Of a stretch of 64,000 nt of DNA, positions 25,371 to 34,178 are shown one piece after another (position 1 is the first letter of the stretch; each line of letters opens with the position of its first letter). The DNA lies in the NCBI RefSeq assembly GCF_015999335.1, contig NZ_JAEACP010000018.1:52421-116420 (forward strand), given 5' to 3'. The notes below the pieces were generated by a model. That model was not told where the DNA came from. It saw only the letters and a program-made list of their open reading frames with translations, and searched no databases. Source of the DNA: Tabrizicola soli. GTDB taxonomy: Bacteria; Pseudomonadota; Alphaproteobacteria; Rhodobacterales; Rhodobacteraceae. The translations under genes and the position numbers were made by a program.

Positions 25371-27275
25371 TCAGCCGCGTGGCTGGGGCATCCATTCCCA
25401 GGGGGTGCTGAACTGGCCCAGGATGGCCTGCACTTCCGCATCCCCGACCGGCGACGGGCTGGCGACCTGCGCCACCAGCCCGCGCTTGCGGTCCTCGATC
25501 ACGGCCGCGACGCGGGCGGGAAGGCCCGCCTCGGCGAGCGCGGCGTCGTAGGTGCGGGTGATGGCAAGGCGGCGCAGGTCGGGCTTGAACACCTTGCCCA
25601 CGGCGGTCTTCGGCACTTCCGGCAGGATTTCCAGGTGCTTGGGCAGGGCCGCGCGTTCGTGGATATGGGCCGTGGCATAGGCCATCAGCTCCTCGACCGT
25701 GGCCGTGGACCCCGCGACCAGCTCGACATAGGCGCAGGGCAACTCGCCCGCATGGGCGTCGGGTTGGCCGATCGCGCCGACGACGGCCACCGCCTCATGG
25801 CCCATCAGCGCCTCCTCGATGATCGCCGGGTCGATGTTGTGGCCGCCGCGGATGATCAGGTCCTTGGCGCGGCCGGTGATGAACAGGTAGCCATCCGCAT
25901 CCAGCCGGCCAAGGTCGCCGGTGCGCAGGAAGCGGCCCTCGGCAAACAGCTCGCGGTTCTTGTCGGCCTCGGTATAGGTCGAGCCCTCATAGACCCCCGG
26001 GTTGGAGATGCAGATCTCGCCCACCTCGTCCACCGCGCATTCGCGGTAGTCGGTCGCGCCTTTCCGGGTCAGGATGCGGACATGGGTATAGGGGAAGGGC
26101 AGGCCGACCGAGCCGATCTTCTTCACCCCCTCGGGCGGGTTGACCGAGACGAGGCAGGTCGCCTCGGTCAGGCCGTAGCCTTCGATGATCTCGACCCCGG
26201 TCTCCTTCCCGAAACGGTTGTAAAGCTCGACCGGCAGCGGGGCAGAGCCGGAGAAGGCGTTGCGGAGCGAGGAGATGTCGGCGTTCACCGGGCGCTGCAT
26301 CAGGGCGGCCAGGGCGGTGGGGACGGTGATCAGATAGGTGACGCGATAGCGTTCGATCAGCTTCCAGAGGTTGTCGAACACGCCCTCGCCGCGATAGCCC
26401 TGCGGGGTGGGGAACACCACATGCGCGCCCGATCCGATCACCGACATCAGGATCGGGTAGCAGGCGAAGACATGGAACAGGGGCAGCGGGCACATGACCA
26501 CATCGGTCGGCTTGAACAGCAGCGTCGCGCCGAGCCAGCCGTTGTAGACCATGCCCGAGACCTTGTGCTGCGCGACCTTGGGCATCCCGGTGGTGCCGCC
26601 GGTGTGGAAATAGGCGGCGACGCGGTCCTCGGGCGGGTCGGCGAAGGTCAGCCGGTCGGCGGGCATCCTTGCCATCCCGGCCCGGAAATCGCGGATGTTG
26701 GCGCTGTGCTGGACCGGGTTCTTCGGCCGGATCCAGGGCACGACCACCTTCTTCAGGCCCGAGAGGTTGGGGACCAGATCGACCTCGAGCACGGTCCTCA
26801 CGTTCGGGGCGAACTGCACCGCCTCGCTGACCTTCTGGGGAACGTCGGTCCGGGGGAAGGCCTTCAGCGTGACGACGACCTTGGCATTGGTCTCGCGCAG
26901 GATGGCGCTGATCTTCTCGGGTTCCAGGAGCGGGTTGATCGGGTTGACGATCCCCGCCACCGCGCCGCCAAGCAGGGTGATCGCGGTTTCCAGCGCATTG
27001 GGCAGGATGAAGGCGACCACGTCCTTCTCGCCGATGCCGAGGCTGCGGAACAGGTTGGCGGCCCGGGTGACCTGCGCATGCAGCTCGGCCCAGGTGAGGG
27101 TGAGCTTCTTCGTCGCCGGGCCCGAAAGCAGCTGGTAGCTGATCGCCGGTCGGTCGCCATGCGCGTCCCGGGTGCGGGTGAGGTAGTCGTACATCGTGCG
27201 CGCCTGGCCGCGGTCGGCCCAGGGCGCCTCGGCCTCGATCGCCTTCACGTCCGCAAGTGTGGCGAATGTGGTCAT
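25371..27275 (-). CDS. Acyl-CoA synthetase (AMP-binding)
   Basis: A 634-aa adenylate-forming enzyme. The AMP-binding signature is AAYFHTGGTTGMPKVAQHK (~residue 212-230); later motifs are EGYGLTEATC, LRTGDLGRLDADGYLFITGR and the catalytic-Lys region PKTAVGKVFKPDLRR. It activates a carboxylic acid, likely a medium- or long-chain fatty acid, to its CoA thioester. The C-terminal GEICISNPGVYEGSTYTE region is typical of the fatty-acyl group. I chose the ATG at 27275 (MTTFATLADVK). It follows the ABC exporter gene on the same strand after 109 bp. Confidence 0.9.
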   Translation of the reverse strand: MTTFATLADVKAIEAEAPWADRGQARTMYDYLTRTRDAHGDRPAISYQLLSGPATKKLTLTWAELHAQVTRAANLFRSLGIGEKDVVAFILPNALETAITLLGGAVAGIVNPINPLLEPEKISAILRETNAKVVVTLKAFPRTDVPQKVSEAVQFAPNVRTVLEVDLVPNLSGLKKVVVPWIRPKNPVQHSANIRDFRAGMARMPADRLTFADPPEDRVAAYFHTGGTTGMPKVAQHKVSGMVYNGWLGATLLFKPTDVVMCPLPLFHVFACYPILMSVIGSGAHVVFPTPQGYRGEGVFDNLWKLIERYRVTYLITVPTALAALMQRPVNADISSLRNAFSGSAPLPVELYNRFGKETGVEIIEGYGLTEATCLVSVNPPEGVKKIGSVGLPFPYTHVRILTRKGATDYRECAVDEVGEICISNPGVYEGSTYTEADKNRELFAEGRFLRTGDLGRLDADGYLFITGRAKDLIIRGGHNIDPAIIEEALMGHEAVAVVGAIGQPDAHAGELPCAYVELVAGSTATVEELMAYATAHIHERAALPKHLEILPEVPKTAVGKVFKPDLRRLAITRTYDAALAEAGLPARVAAVIEDRKRGLVAQVASPSPVGDAEVQAILGQFSTPWEWMPQPRG

Positions 27276-27384
27276 CGCATCCTCCCCTTCCACCCGCTGT
27301 AGCCGCGGGCTTCGCTGCAGGATGGGCGGCGGCGGCGCGTTTGTGAAGCCGGATTGTCCCGGCCAGGGCGGCCGGGACGCGACG

Positions 27385-29166
27385 TCAGAGCGTGCCGTCG
27401 GTGAACTGCAGCCGGGCGAGGCGGGCGTAAAGCCCATCCTCGGCGACCAGCTGGTCATGCGTGCCCTGCGCGACGATCCGGCCCTGATCGAAGACGACGA
27501 TCCGGTCGGCGCGCTTCACCGTGGCCAGCCGGTGCGCCACGACCAGCGTGGTCCGCCCCTCGGACAGCTTCTCGACGGCGGCCTGCACCAGACGCTCGCT
27601 TTCGGCATCCAGCGCGCTGGTCGCCTCGTCCAGGAGCAGGATCGGCGCGTCGCGCAGGATGGCGCGGGCGATGGCCACGCGCTGCTTCTGCCCGCCCGAA
27701 AGCATCACCCCGCGCTCGCCCAGATAGCTGTCATAGCCCTGCGGCAAGGCGGTCAGGAAGTCATGCGCGGCGGCGGCCCTGGCGGCGGCCTCGACTTCGG
27801 CGTCGCTGGCATCGGGGCGGCCGAAGCGGATGTTCTCGCGCGCCGAGGTGGCGAAGATCACCGGGTCCTGCGGCACCAGCGCGATGTGCCGGCGGAAGTC
27901 GGCGCGGGCCAGGTCGGGCAGGGCGATGCCGTCCAGCGTGATCCGGCCCGATTGCGGATCATAGAAGCGCATCAGGAGTTGCAGGATCGTGGTCTTGCCG
28001 GCGCCCGACGGGCCGACAAGCGCCACCGTCTCGCCCGGCCGGACATGCAGGCTGACCCCGTTCAGGGCACTGGTCTCGGGCCGGGCGGGATAGCGGAAGG
28101 TCACGTCCTGGAAGGCGATCTCGCCCCGGACCGGGCGGGGCAGGGCGAGGGGGCGGGCCGGGTCCTGCACCGTATCCTCGACATTCAAGAGCTCGACCAG
28201 CCGCTCGGTCGCCCCGGCGGCGCGCTGCAGCTCGCCCCAGATCTCGGACAGCGCGCCCACCGCGCCCGCGACCAGAACCGCATAGATCACGAACTGGATC
28301 AGCTCGCCCACGCTCATCGCGCCCGAGCGCACGTCGCGCGCGCCGATCCAGAGGACGCCGACGATCCCGGCGAAGATCAGGAAGATCACGATCACGGTCA
28401 TGACCGCCCGGGTGCGGATCCGGGCCCGCGCGGAATCGAAGGCCTTTTCGGTCACCTCGGCGAAATCGGCGCGGGTCGGGCCCTCATGGGTGAAGGCCTG
28501 CACCGTCTGCACCGAGGACAGCGCCTCGGAGGCCGAGCCGGAGGAGGAGGCGATCCAGTCCTGGTTCTCACGCGAGAGGCGGCGCAGGCGGCGGCCGAGG
28601 ACGATGATCGGCACCACGATGCCCGGCACGACCAGCAGGACAAGGCCGGTCAGCTTGGCCGAGGTCAGGAACAGCAGGACCAGCCCGCCGATCAGCATCA
28701 GCACATTGCGCAGCGCGACCGAGACCGACGAGCCGATGACCGACAGGATCAGCGTGGTGTCGGTGGTGATCCGGCTCAGGACCTCGCCGGTCAGGATGCG
28801 CTCGAAGAAGGCGGGGGACATGCCGAGGACGCGGTCGAAGAGCGTGCGGCGGATGTCGGCGACCACGCGCTCGCCCAGATGGGTGACGAGGTAGTAGCGC
28901 ATCCCCGTGCCCAAAGCGAGCAGTGCCGCAATCGCCAGCGCCGCCCCGAAATACTTGTCCAGAAGCGCGGTCGTCCCGGTGTTGAACCCGTCCACCACCC
29001 GGCGCACGGCCAGGGGAAGGACGAGGCTGATCCCGGCGGTCAGGGTCAGGGCCACCAGCGCCAGCCCCACCATGAGGCGATAGGGCCGCATGAAGGGCGC
29101 CAGGCCCCTGAGCGCGCCCACGCGTTTCGACTTCGGCCGATCCTCGACCACCGAGCTGTCCGACAT
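27385..29166 (-). CDS. ABC exporter, fused permease-ATPase (MsbA-like)
   Basis: A 593-aa ABC half-transporter. The N-terminal membrane domain (residues ~25-310) has six hydrophobic segments and the nucleotide-binding domain follows, with Walker A ALVGPSGAGKTTILQ, Q-loop VPQDP, signature MLSGGQKQRVAIARA and Walker B ILLLDEATSALD. Relatives export lipids, lipid A precursors or drugs; the substrate here is unknown. The gene is divergent from the hydrolase operon starting at 29278 and upstream of the acyl-CoA synthetase gene. Confidence 0.92.
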   Translation of the reverse strand: MSDSSVVEDRPKSKRVGALRGLAPFMRPYRLMVGLALVALTLTAGISLVLPLAVRRVVDGFNTGTTALLDKYFGAALAIAALLALGTGMRYYLVTHLGERVVADIRRTLFDRVLGMSPAFFERILTGEVLSRITTDTTLILSVIGSSVSVALRNVLMLIGGLVLLFLTSAKLTGLVLLVVPGIVVPIIVLGRRLRRLSRENQDWIASSSGSASEALSSVQTVQAFTHEGPTRADFAEVTEKAFDSARARIRTRAVMTVIVIFLIFAGIVGVLWIGARDVRSGAMSVGELIQFVIYAVLVAGAVGALSEIWGELQRAAGATERLVELLNVEDTVQDPARPLALPRPVRGEIAFQDVTFRYPARPETSALNGVSLHVRPGETVALVGPSGAGKTTILQLLMRFYDPQSGRITLDGIALPDLARADFRRHIALVPQDPVIFATSARENIRFGRPDASDAEVEAAARAAAAHDFLTALPQGYDSYLGERGVMLSGGQKQRVAIARAILRDAPILLLDEATSALDAESERLVQAAVEKLSEGRTTLVVAHRLATVKRADRIVVFDQGRIVAQGTHDQLVAEDGLYARLARLQFTDGTL

Positions 29167-29277
29167 TAGCCCGCCCCATACGGTTGATGCCGTTTCCCCT
29201 TACCCGCCCCGCCCCCCGGCGACAAGCCGCGCGGGACGGCCCTTTCCCTTGCCCGCGCCCCGTGCCACCTTCGGCGC

Positions 29278-30105
29278 ATGAGCGAGACACAGCATTTCCG
29301 CGCCGGGGATGGCGCCCGCCTGGCCTATCGCGACGAAGGCGCGGGCCTGCCGCTTCTGTGCCTGGCGGGGCTGACCCGGTCGATGGCCGATTTCGACTAT
29401 CTGGCCCCGCATCTGCCGCCCCTGCGCCTGATCCGCATGGACCAGCGCGGGCGTGGGGAAAGCGACTGGACCGGGGCGGCCAGCTATACCCTGGCGCAGG
29501 AGGCGCGCGACGTTCTGTCACTGCTCGACCATCTGGGGCTGGAGCGGGCGGCGATCCTCGGCACCTCGCGCGGGGGGCTGATCGGGATGGTTCTGGGCGC
29601 GACGGCGCGCGGGCGGCTTCTGGGCCTCTGCCTGAACGACGTCGGCCCCGAGATCGCGCGCGAGGGTCTGGTCAGGATCTTCGATTACGTCGGCCGCAAC
29701 CCGGCGGGCCGGACGCATCAGGGGCTGGCCGAGCGTCTGTCCCGCGCGCCGGGGTTTGAGGGCGTGCCGATGTCGCGCTGGCTGGAGGAGGCGCGGAGAC
29801 ATGCGGTCGAGATGCCCGAGGGCCTGCGCATCCCCTATGACCCGGCCCTGCGCGAGTCCTTCCTTGCGGGGTTCGATGGTCCGCCGGTGGACCTCTGGCC
29901 GCTCTTCGATGCGCTGCAGGGCCTGCCGCTGGCCTTGATCCGGGGCGCCAACTCGGATCTCTTGACGCCGGAGACGGTGGAAAGGATGCGCGCCCGCCGC
30001 CCCGACATGGGCTTCGCCGAGGTGCCCGGCCGCGCCCATATCCCCTTCCTGGACGAGCCCGAGGCCGTCGCCCTGATCCACAGCTTCCTTGGGGGCCTTG
30101 CATGA
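29278..30105 (+). CDS. Alpha/beta hydrolase
   Basis: A 275-aa alpha/beta-hydrolase. Motifs: oxyanion region LCLAGLTRSMADFDYL, MDQRGRGESDW, nucleophile elbow ILGTSRGGLIG (Ser near residue 97), acid region in ALIRGANSDLLTP and catalytic His in GRAHIPFLDEPEA. All triad members are present, so it should be active on an ester, lactone or C-C bond, substrate unknown. It heads a four-gene operon with 4-, 4- and 8-base overlaps. A member with the nucleophile lost lies two genes downstream. Confidence 0.88.
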   Translation: MSETQHFRAGDGARLAYRDEGAGLPLLCLAGLTRSMADFDYLAPHLPPLRLIRMDQRGRGESDWTGAASYTLAQEARDVLSLLDHLGLERAAILGTSRGGLIGMVLGATARGRLLGLCLNDVGPEIAREGLVRIFDYVGRNPAGRTHQGLAERLSRAPGFEGVPMSRWLEEARRHAVEMPEGLRIPYDPALRESFLAGFDGPPVDLWPLFDALQGLPLALIRGANSDLLTPETVERMRARRPDMGFAEVPGRAHIPFLDEPEAVALIHSFLGGLA

Positions 30106-31061
30106 CACCCGATCTCATCCGCGCGGCTGCGGGGCGTATGGCGGGCCATGTCCGCCGCACGCCGCTTCTGAATGCGCCGCTTCTCGACCGGCTGGCGGGG
30201 CGGCAGGTGCTGGTCAAGGCGGAATGCCTGCAACTGACCGGCAGCTTCAAGGCGCGCGGCGGCTGGGCGGCGGTCTCGGCATTGGACGAGGCGGCGAGGG
30301 CGCGAGGGGTGATCGCCTATTCCTCGGGCAATCACGCGCAGGGCGTGGCGCTGGCGGCGGCCCGGCATGGCGCGCCCTGCGTGATCGTGATGCCCTCGGA
30401 CGCGCCCGCGGTGAAGATCGCCAATACTCGCGCCTACGGGGCCGAGGTGGTGCTGTACGACCGCGCGACCGAGGACCGCGACGCGATCGGCACCGCCCTG
30501 GCCTCGCAGCGCGGGCTGACGCTGGTCAAGCCCTTCGACGACCCGCAGGTCATCGCGGGGCAGGGGACGGTCGGGTTGGAACTGGCCGAGCAGGCGGCCA
30601 AGGCCGGGGTGGCCCGCGCCCCGGTCCTGATCCCCTGCGGCGGCGGCGGTCTCGCGGCAGGGACCGCGCTGGCGCTGGAGGGCACCGGCCTTCGCGTCCA
30701 TACGGTCGAGCCTGCGGGCTTCGACGACACCGCGCGTTCGCTGGCGACGGGGGCCCGGCAGCGGAACCCCTCCGCCACCGGCTCGATCTGCGACGCGATC
30801 CTCACGCCCGCACCGGGAGAGCTGACCTTCCCGATCCTGCAGCGCCTTGCCGGACCGGGATATTCCGTGACCGACGATGAGGTGCTGCAAGCCATGGCGC
30901 TGGCCTTCGCCCATCTGCGCATCGTGCTGGAACCGGGCGGGGCCGTCGCCCTGGCCGCCGCCCTCTGCCGGCCCGACCTGCCGGAGACGGTGATCGCCGT
31001 CGCTTCGGGCGGCAACGTGGACCCCGCGACCTTCGCCGCCGCGCTGGACCGCCCGGCATGA
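30102..31061 (+). CDS. PLP-dependent threonine/serine dehydratase-like enzyme
   Basis: A 319-aa fold-type II PLP enzyme. The PLP-lysine motif is ECLQLTGSFKARGG (Lys near residue 53), followed by SSGNHAQGVALAA and the phosphate-binding loop PCGGGGLAAG. LEPGGAVALAAAL and VASGGNVDP complete the pattern. Relatives deaminate threonine or serine, racemise serine, or act as EutB-type hydroxyectoine dehydratases; there is no C-terminal ACT regulatory domain, so it is not biosynthetic IlvA. The substrate is open. ATGA overlaps link it to hydrolase genes on both sides. Confidence 0.87.
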   Translation: MTPDLIRAAAGRMAGHVRRTPLLNAPLLDRLAGRQVLVKAECLQLTGSFKARGGWAAVSALDEAARARGVIAYSSGNHAQGVALAAARHGAPCVIVMPSDAPAVKIANTRAYGAEVVLYDRATEDRDAIGTALASQRGLTLVKPFDDPQVIAGQGTVGLELAEQAAKAGVARAPVLIPCGGGGLAAGTALALEGTGLRVHTVEPAGFDDTARSLATGARQRNPSATGSICDAILTPAPGELTFPILQRLAGPGYSVTDDEVLQAMALAFAHLRIVLEPGGAVALAAALCRPDLPETVIAVASGGNVDPATFAAALDRPA

Positions 31062-31798
31062 CGCTGGTCTGGCTCTCGGACCTGCGGCTTCAGGCCGAGC
31101 TGACCGGCCCCGACCATGCCCCGCCCCTGGTGCTGATCCATGGCGCGGGGATGGACCTGCGGCTCTGGGACGCGCTGGCGCCGCTCTTGCCCCGGCACCG
31201 CATCCTGCGCCTGTCGCTGCGCGGCCATGGCAGTTCGGACGCGCCTCCGCCGCCCTATGCGCTGGGCACGCTGATCCGCGATGTCGAGCGTCTGATCAGC
31301 CATTTCGCGTTGAAGGAGGCGGTGGTCCTCGGCGCGGGCGAGGGCGGGCTGATCGCCCAGGGCCTTGCGGTCAAGCGGCTGGACCTGGTCCGCGCCATGG
31401 TCCTGACCGGCAGCGCCACCCGCCTGGTCCCGCGTCCGGATGACCGGGATGCCGGATGCGCCCGGCTCCTCGGCCCGCGTTGGCGCGACCAGCCGGCGCT
31501 GGCGCAGGTCCGCGCGATGCTGGAGGCGACCCGGCCCGAGGGCTGGCAGGGCCTCGCCGCCGCCATCGCAACGGCCGACCTCTACCAGACCACCGCCACC
31601 CTGCGCCTGCCGACGCTGGTGCTGGCCGGGGCCGACGACCGCAAGGTGCCGCCCGACCTCCAGCGCGAGCTGGCGGACCTCGTCGCGGGCGCACGGTTCC
31701 AGCTTCTGCCGAGGGGAACGCATCTGGCGATGCTGACCCAGCCCGAGGCTTTCGCCGGGGCTCTCGACGCCTTCCTGACCGGGATCGGCCATGTCTGA
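31058..31798 (+). CDS. Alpha/beta hydrolase fold protein lacking the nucleophile Ser
   Basis: A 246-aa protein that resembles PcaD-type enol-lactonases: VLIHGAGMDLRLWDAL, LSLRGHGSSDAPP, VLAGADDRKVPP (acid) and RGTHLAMLTQPEA (His). At the nucleophile elbow, however, it reads VLGAGEGGLIAQGLA where relatives have G-N-S-x-G-G; the Ser position is Gly. The Asp and His are kept, so this may be a non-hydrolytic member (lyase, cofactor-free dioxygenase or binding protein) or an inactive partner of the flanking hydrolases. It overlaps both neighbours. Confidence 0.83.
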   Translation: MTLVWLSDLRLQAELTGPDHAPPLVLIHGAGMDLRLWDALAPLLPRHRILRLSLRGHGSSDAPPPPYALGTLIRDVERLISHFALKEAVVLGAGEGGLIAQGLAVKRLDLVRAMVLTGSATRLVPRPDDRDAGCARLLGPRWRDQPALAQVRAMLEATRPEGWQGLAAAIATADLYQTTATLRLPTLVLAGADDRKVPPDLQRELADLVAGARFQLLPRGTHLAMLTQPEAFAGALDAFLTGIGHV

Positions 31799-32495
31799 AC
31801 TCCTCCTCGTCCACGGCACCTGCCACGGCGCCTGGTGCTTCGAGGCCTTGCTGGCCGGGCTTGCCCGGCTGGAGATCCCCGCCCGCGCCATCGACCTGCC
31901 CGGCCGCGACGGCGCCGCCACCACGCTGGAGGACTACGCCCGCGCGATCCTCGCCGCGGCCGGGCCGGATACGATCCTCGTCGGCCATTCCGCCGGCGGC
32001 TATGCGATCACCGCCGCGGCCGAGGCCGATCCGAGCCGGTTCCGCGGCCTCGTCTACCTCTGCGCCTACCTGCCTGAGGCCGGGCAAAGCCTCGCCGACA
32101 TGCGCCGCGCGGGTCCGTCACAGCCGCTCCTGCCCGCGATCCGCATGGCCCCGGACCGTGGAAGCTTCACCATCGACCCGGCCCTCGCCCGCGCCGCCTT
32201 CTACCAGGACTGCCCCGAGGAGCTTGCCGCCGCCGCCATCGCCCGCCTCTGCCCGCAGCCCGTGGCCCCGCAGGAGACCCCGCTCTGGCCCCGGGCCGCC
32301 CCCGGATTGCCGCGCCACTACATCACCTGCACGCAGGACCGGACCATCCCGCCCGCCTATCAGGACCGGATGGCCGCCACCCTTCCGCCGGAGTGCCGCC
32401 ACCGCCTGCCCTCGGGCCATTCGCCCTTCCTGTCGATGCCCGGCCTGCTGGCCCGCGAACTGGCCCGGATCCGCCGGGCGATCGTCCCAAGGTAG
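31791..32495 (+). CDS. Alpha/beta hydrolase, salicylate-esterase/hydroxynitrile-lyase-like
   Basis: A 234-aa protein with LLLVHGTCHGAWCFEAL near the start, the HGxxHGAW signature of the methylesterase/hydroxynitrile lyase group. The nucleophile is in LVGHSAGGYAI (Ser near residue 68), the acid in TCTQDRTIPP and the His in LPSGHSPFLSMP. It is probably an esterase; the true substrate is unknown. Last gene of the overlapping operon (8-base overlap). An ATACTCC/GGGGGT repeat element begins 40 bp after the stop. Confidence 0.87.
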   Translation: MSELLLVHGTCHGAWCFEALLAGLARLEIPARAIDLPGRDGAATTLEDYARAILAAAGPDTILVGHSAGGYAITAAAEADPSRFRGLVYLCAYLPEAGQSLADMRRAGPSQPLLPAIRMAPDRGSFTIDPALARAAFYQDCPEELAAAAIARLCPQPVAPQETPLWPRAAPGLPRHYITCTQDRTIPPAYQDRMAATLPPECRHRLPSGHSPFLSMPGLLARELARIRRAIVPR

Positions 32496-32534
32496 GTTTG
32501 CGTCACGCCGGCGTCGCTTATCCGCAACCCCGCC

Positions 32535-32584
32535 CTTCCTCTTGGAGAAATACTCCACGGGGGTGCGGGGGTGTGAAACCCCCG
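32535..32584. repeat. ATACTCC/GGGGGT intergenic element, copy 2
   Basis: Copy of the element at 10616-10667: CTTCCTCTTGGAG, AAATACTCCACGGGGGTG and a GGGGGT-GTGAA-ACCCCC hairpin. It occupies the gap between the hydrolase operon and the rightward enolase-superfamily gene, ending 29 bp before that gene's ATG. Confidence 0.75.
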
Positions 32585-32612
32585 CTCCGGCCGATGCCAA
32601 AGGGGGGGCGGC

Positions 32613-33851
32613 ATGAAGCTCAGGGACCTGGAAATCTTCGTCGTGGCGCCGCCCTTCCCCGGCTGGGGCGGGCGCTACTGGATCTTCCCGAAGCTCATCA
32701 CCGACGACGGCATCGTGGGCTATGGCGAATGCTACGCCTCCACCGTCGGCCCCAGGGCGATGCAGGCCGTGATCGAGGACGTGTTCGAGCGTCACATGCT
32801 GGGCGAGAGCCCGGAGAACATCGAGCTGATGTTCCGCCGCGCCTATTCCGCCGGTTTCACCCAGCGCCCGGATCCTACGGTGATGGGGGCCTTCTCGGGG
32901 CTGGAGATCGCCTGCTGGGACATACTCGGCAAGGCGCGGAACCGTCCGGTCTGGGCGCTCCTCGGCGGGCGGATGCACGACCGCATCCGCAGCTACACCT
33001 ATCTCTATCCCGAGCCGGGCCGCGAAAGCGCGGAATTCTGGGTCGACCCCGACGCCGCCGCCGCGGCCGCGCTCCGCTTCATGAACCTCGGCTTCACCGC
33101 GGTGAAGTTCGACCCCGCTGGCCCCTACACCATCCGCGGCGGGCACGAGCCCGCGATGTCCGACATCAGCCGCTCCGTCGCCTTCTGCAAGGCGATCCGC
33201 GAGGCGGTGGGGGATCGCGTCGACCTCCTCTTCGGCACCCACGGCCAGTTCACCACCCCCGGCGCGATCCGGCTGGGTCGCGAACTCGAACCCTGGAACC
33301 CGCTCTGGTACGAAGAGCCGATCCCGCCCGACAACCTGCTGGAATTCGCGGAAGTGGCGAAATCCGTCCGCATCCCCCTCGCCACCGGCGAGCGGCTGAC
33401 CACCAAGGCCGAATTCGGCACGCTCCTTCGCGCCGGGGGCGTCAAGATCCTGCAACCGGCGCTCGGCCGGGTCGGCGGCATCTGGGAGGCGAAGAAGATC
33501 GCCGCCATGGCCGAAATCTTCAACGCCGAGATGGCCCCGCACCTTTACGCCGGGCCGGTCGAATGGGCGGCGAACATCCATCTCTCGGCCTCGATCCCCA
33601 ATCTCCTGATCGCCGAGACGATCGAGACCGGCGGCGCCTTCCACCAGAAGCTGATCCGCAATTCGATCCGCTGGGAGGACGGCTACATCCTGCCGCCCGA
33701 AGCCCCCGGCCTCGGCATCGACTTCGACGAGGACCTCGCCCGCGCCCATCCTTATACCGGCACTGCGCTGCATCTGCAGATGCAGGAGGCGCCCTGCGAC
33801 CATCGCCACGGCAACCGCTTCGAGGGCGGTGCGCCCAGTTCGATCACCTGA
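32613..33851 (+). CDS. Enolase-superfamily (mandelate racemase/muconate lactonizing) protein
   Basis: A 412-aa member of the MR/MLE family. The N-terminal capping domain and barrel are evident: IACWDILGKARNRPVWALLGG, LWYEEPIPPDN, LATGERLTTKAEF, GRVGGIWEAKKIA and MAPHLYAGPVEWAA. Two metal-ligand Glu (EEP, GER) and the barrel-end His are present. The usual first-ligand Asp segment (D-x-N) reads LLFGTHGQFTTPG, and the usual QPDxGRxGG reads QPALGRVGG, so the site differs from canonical dehydratases or racemases. It probably acts on a sugar acid; the reaction is unknown. Independent of the operon to its left. Confidence 0.83.
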   Translation: MKLRDLEIFVVAPPFPGWGGRYWIFPKLITDDGIVGYGECYASTVGPRAMQAVIEDVFERHMLGESPENIELMFRRAYSAGFTQRPDPTVMGAFSGLEIACWDILGKARNRPVWALLGGRMHDRIRSYTYLYPEPGRESAEFWVDPDAAAAAALRFMNLGFTAVKFDPAGPYTIRGGHEPAMSDISRSVAFCKAIREAVGDRVDLLFGTHGQFTTPGAIRLGRELEPWNPLWYEEPIPPDNLLEFAEVAKSVRIPLATGERLTTKAEFGTLLRAGGVKILQPALGRVGGIWEAKKIAAMAEIFNAEMAPHLYAGPVEWAANIHLSASIPNLLIAETIETGGAFHQKLIRNSIRWEDGYILPPEAPGLGIDFDEDLARAHPYTGTALHLQMQEAPCDHRHGNRFEGGAPSSIT

Positions 33852-33863
33852 CCCCTGGGAAAC

Positions 33864-33928
33864 CTCCTCGAGCACTTCGTGCACTCGTCGGGCCGCTCCC
33901 GCGAGGAGTGCACGAAGTGCTCGACGAG
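33864..33928. terminator. Long inverted repeat, probable terminator
   Basis: Arms 33864-33890 and 33902-33928 pair at 25 of 27 positions, with an 11-base loop; the core is CGAGCACTTCGTGCACTC and its complement. It begins 13 bases after the stop of the enolase-family gene. No U-run, so a Rho-assisted or mRNA-stabilising role is possible. It opens the 327-bp gene-free interval 33852-34178. Confidence 0.7.
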
Positions 33929-33984
33929 CCGTTCCGGATGCCCAGGGCACAGCCATGCCAGTCTGACCGATCTGACGCGTATAT

Positions 33985-34003
33985 TCAGTCATTAAGTGAC
34001 TGA
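33985..34003. promoter_or_regulatory. Palindrome TCAGTCA-TTAAG-TGACTGA
   Basis: A perfect 7-bp inverted repeat with five-base centre, in AT-rich surroundings inside the gene-free interval 33852-34178 between convergent genes. It looks like a regulator binding site, yet no gene starts next to it; an unannotated small RNA or a relic promoter could explain it. The rest of the interval shows no convincing open frame. Confidence 0.3.
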
Positions 34004-34123
34004 TATGGAATGACCTCGCCACGATCGGAAGGCCGGTCTGCATGGCCAAGCCGCGCTCGCCGGGGAGCTGCGCGATGCAAGGGCTGCGGCAGCGTCCGAG
34101 ATGGCCGAGGGATCCGGAGTCAC

Positions 34124-34153
34124 AACCGGCCCCCGGGCGGCGGGGGCCGGTTT
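34124..34153 (-). terminator. Terminator of the choXWV operon
   Basis: On the minus strand AAACCGGCCCCC and GGGGGCCGGTT form a 10-11-bp GC-rich stem with a short loop, 26 bp past the choV stop. Position and strength fit the end of the leftward choline transporter operon, although the U-run is minimal. Confidence 0.6.
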
Positions 34154-34178
34154 CGACACCCGCTTGCGGAGGGGTCCT

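Noticed and set aside
24801..29169. Two very long rightward frames antisense to the acyl-CoA synthetase and ABC exporter
   Set aside because: They copy the third-position GC bias of the real leftward genes, which have full motif sets. No domain is visible in the antisense frames.
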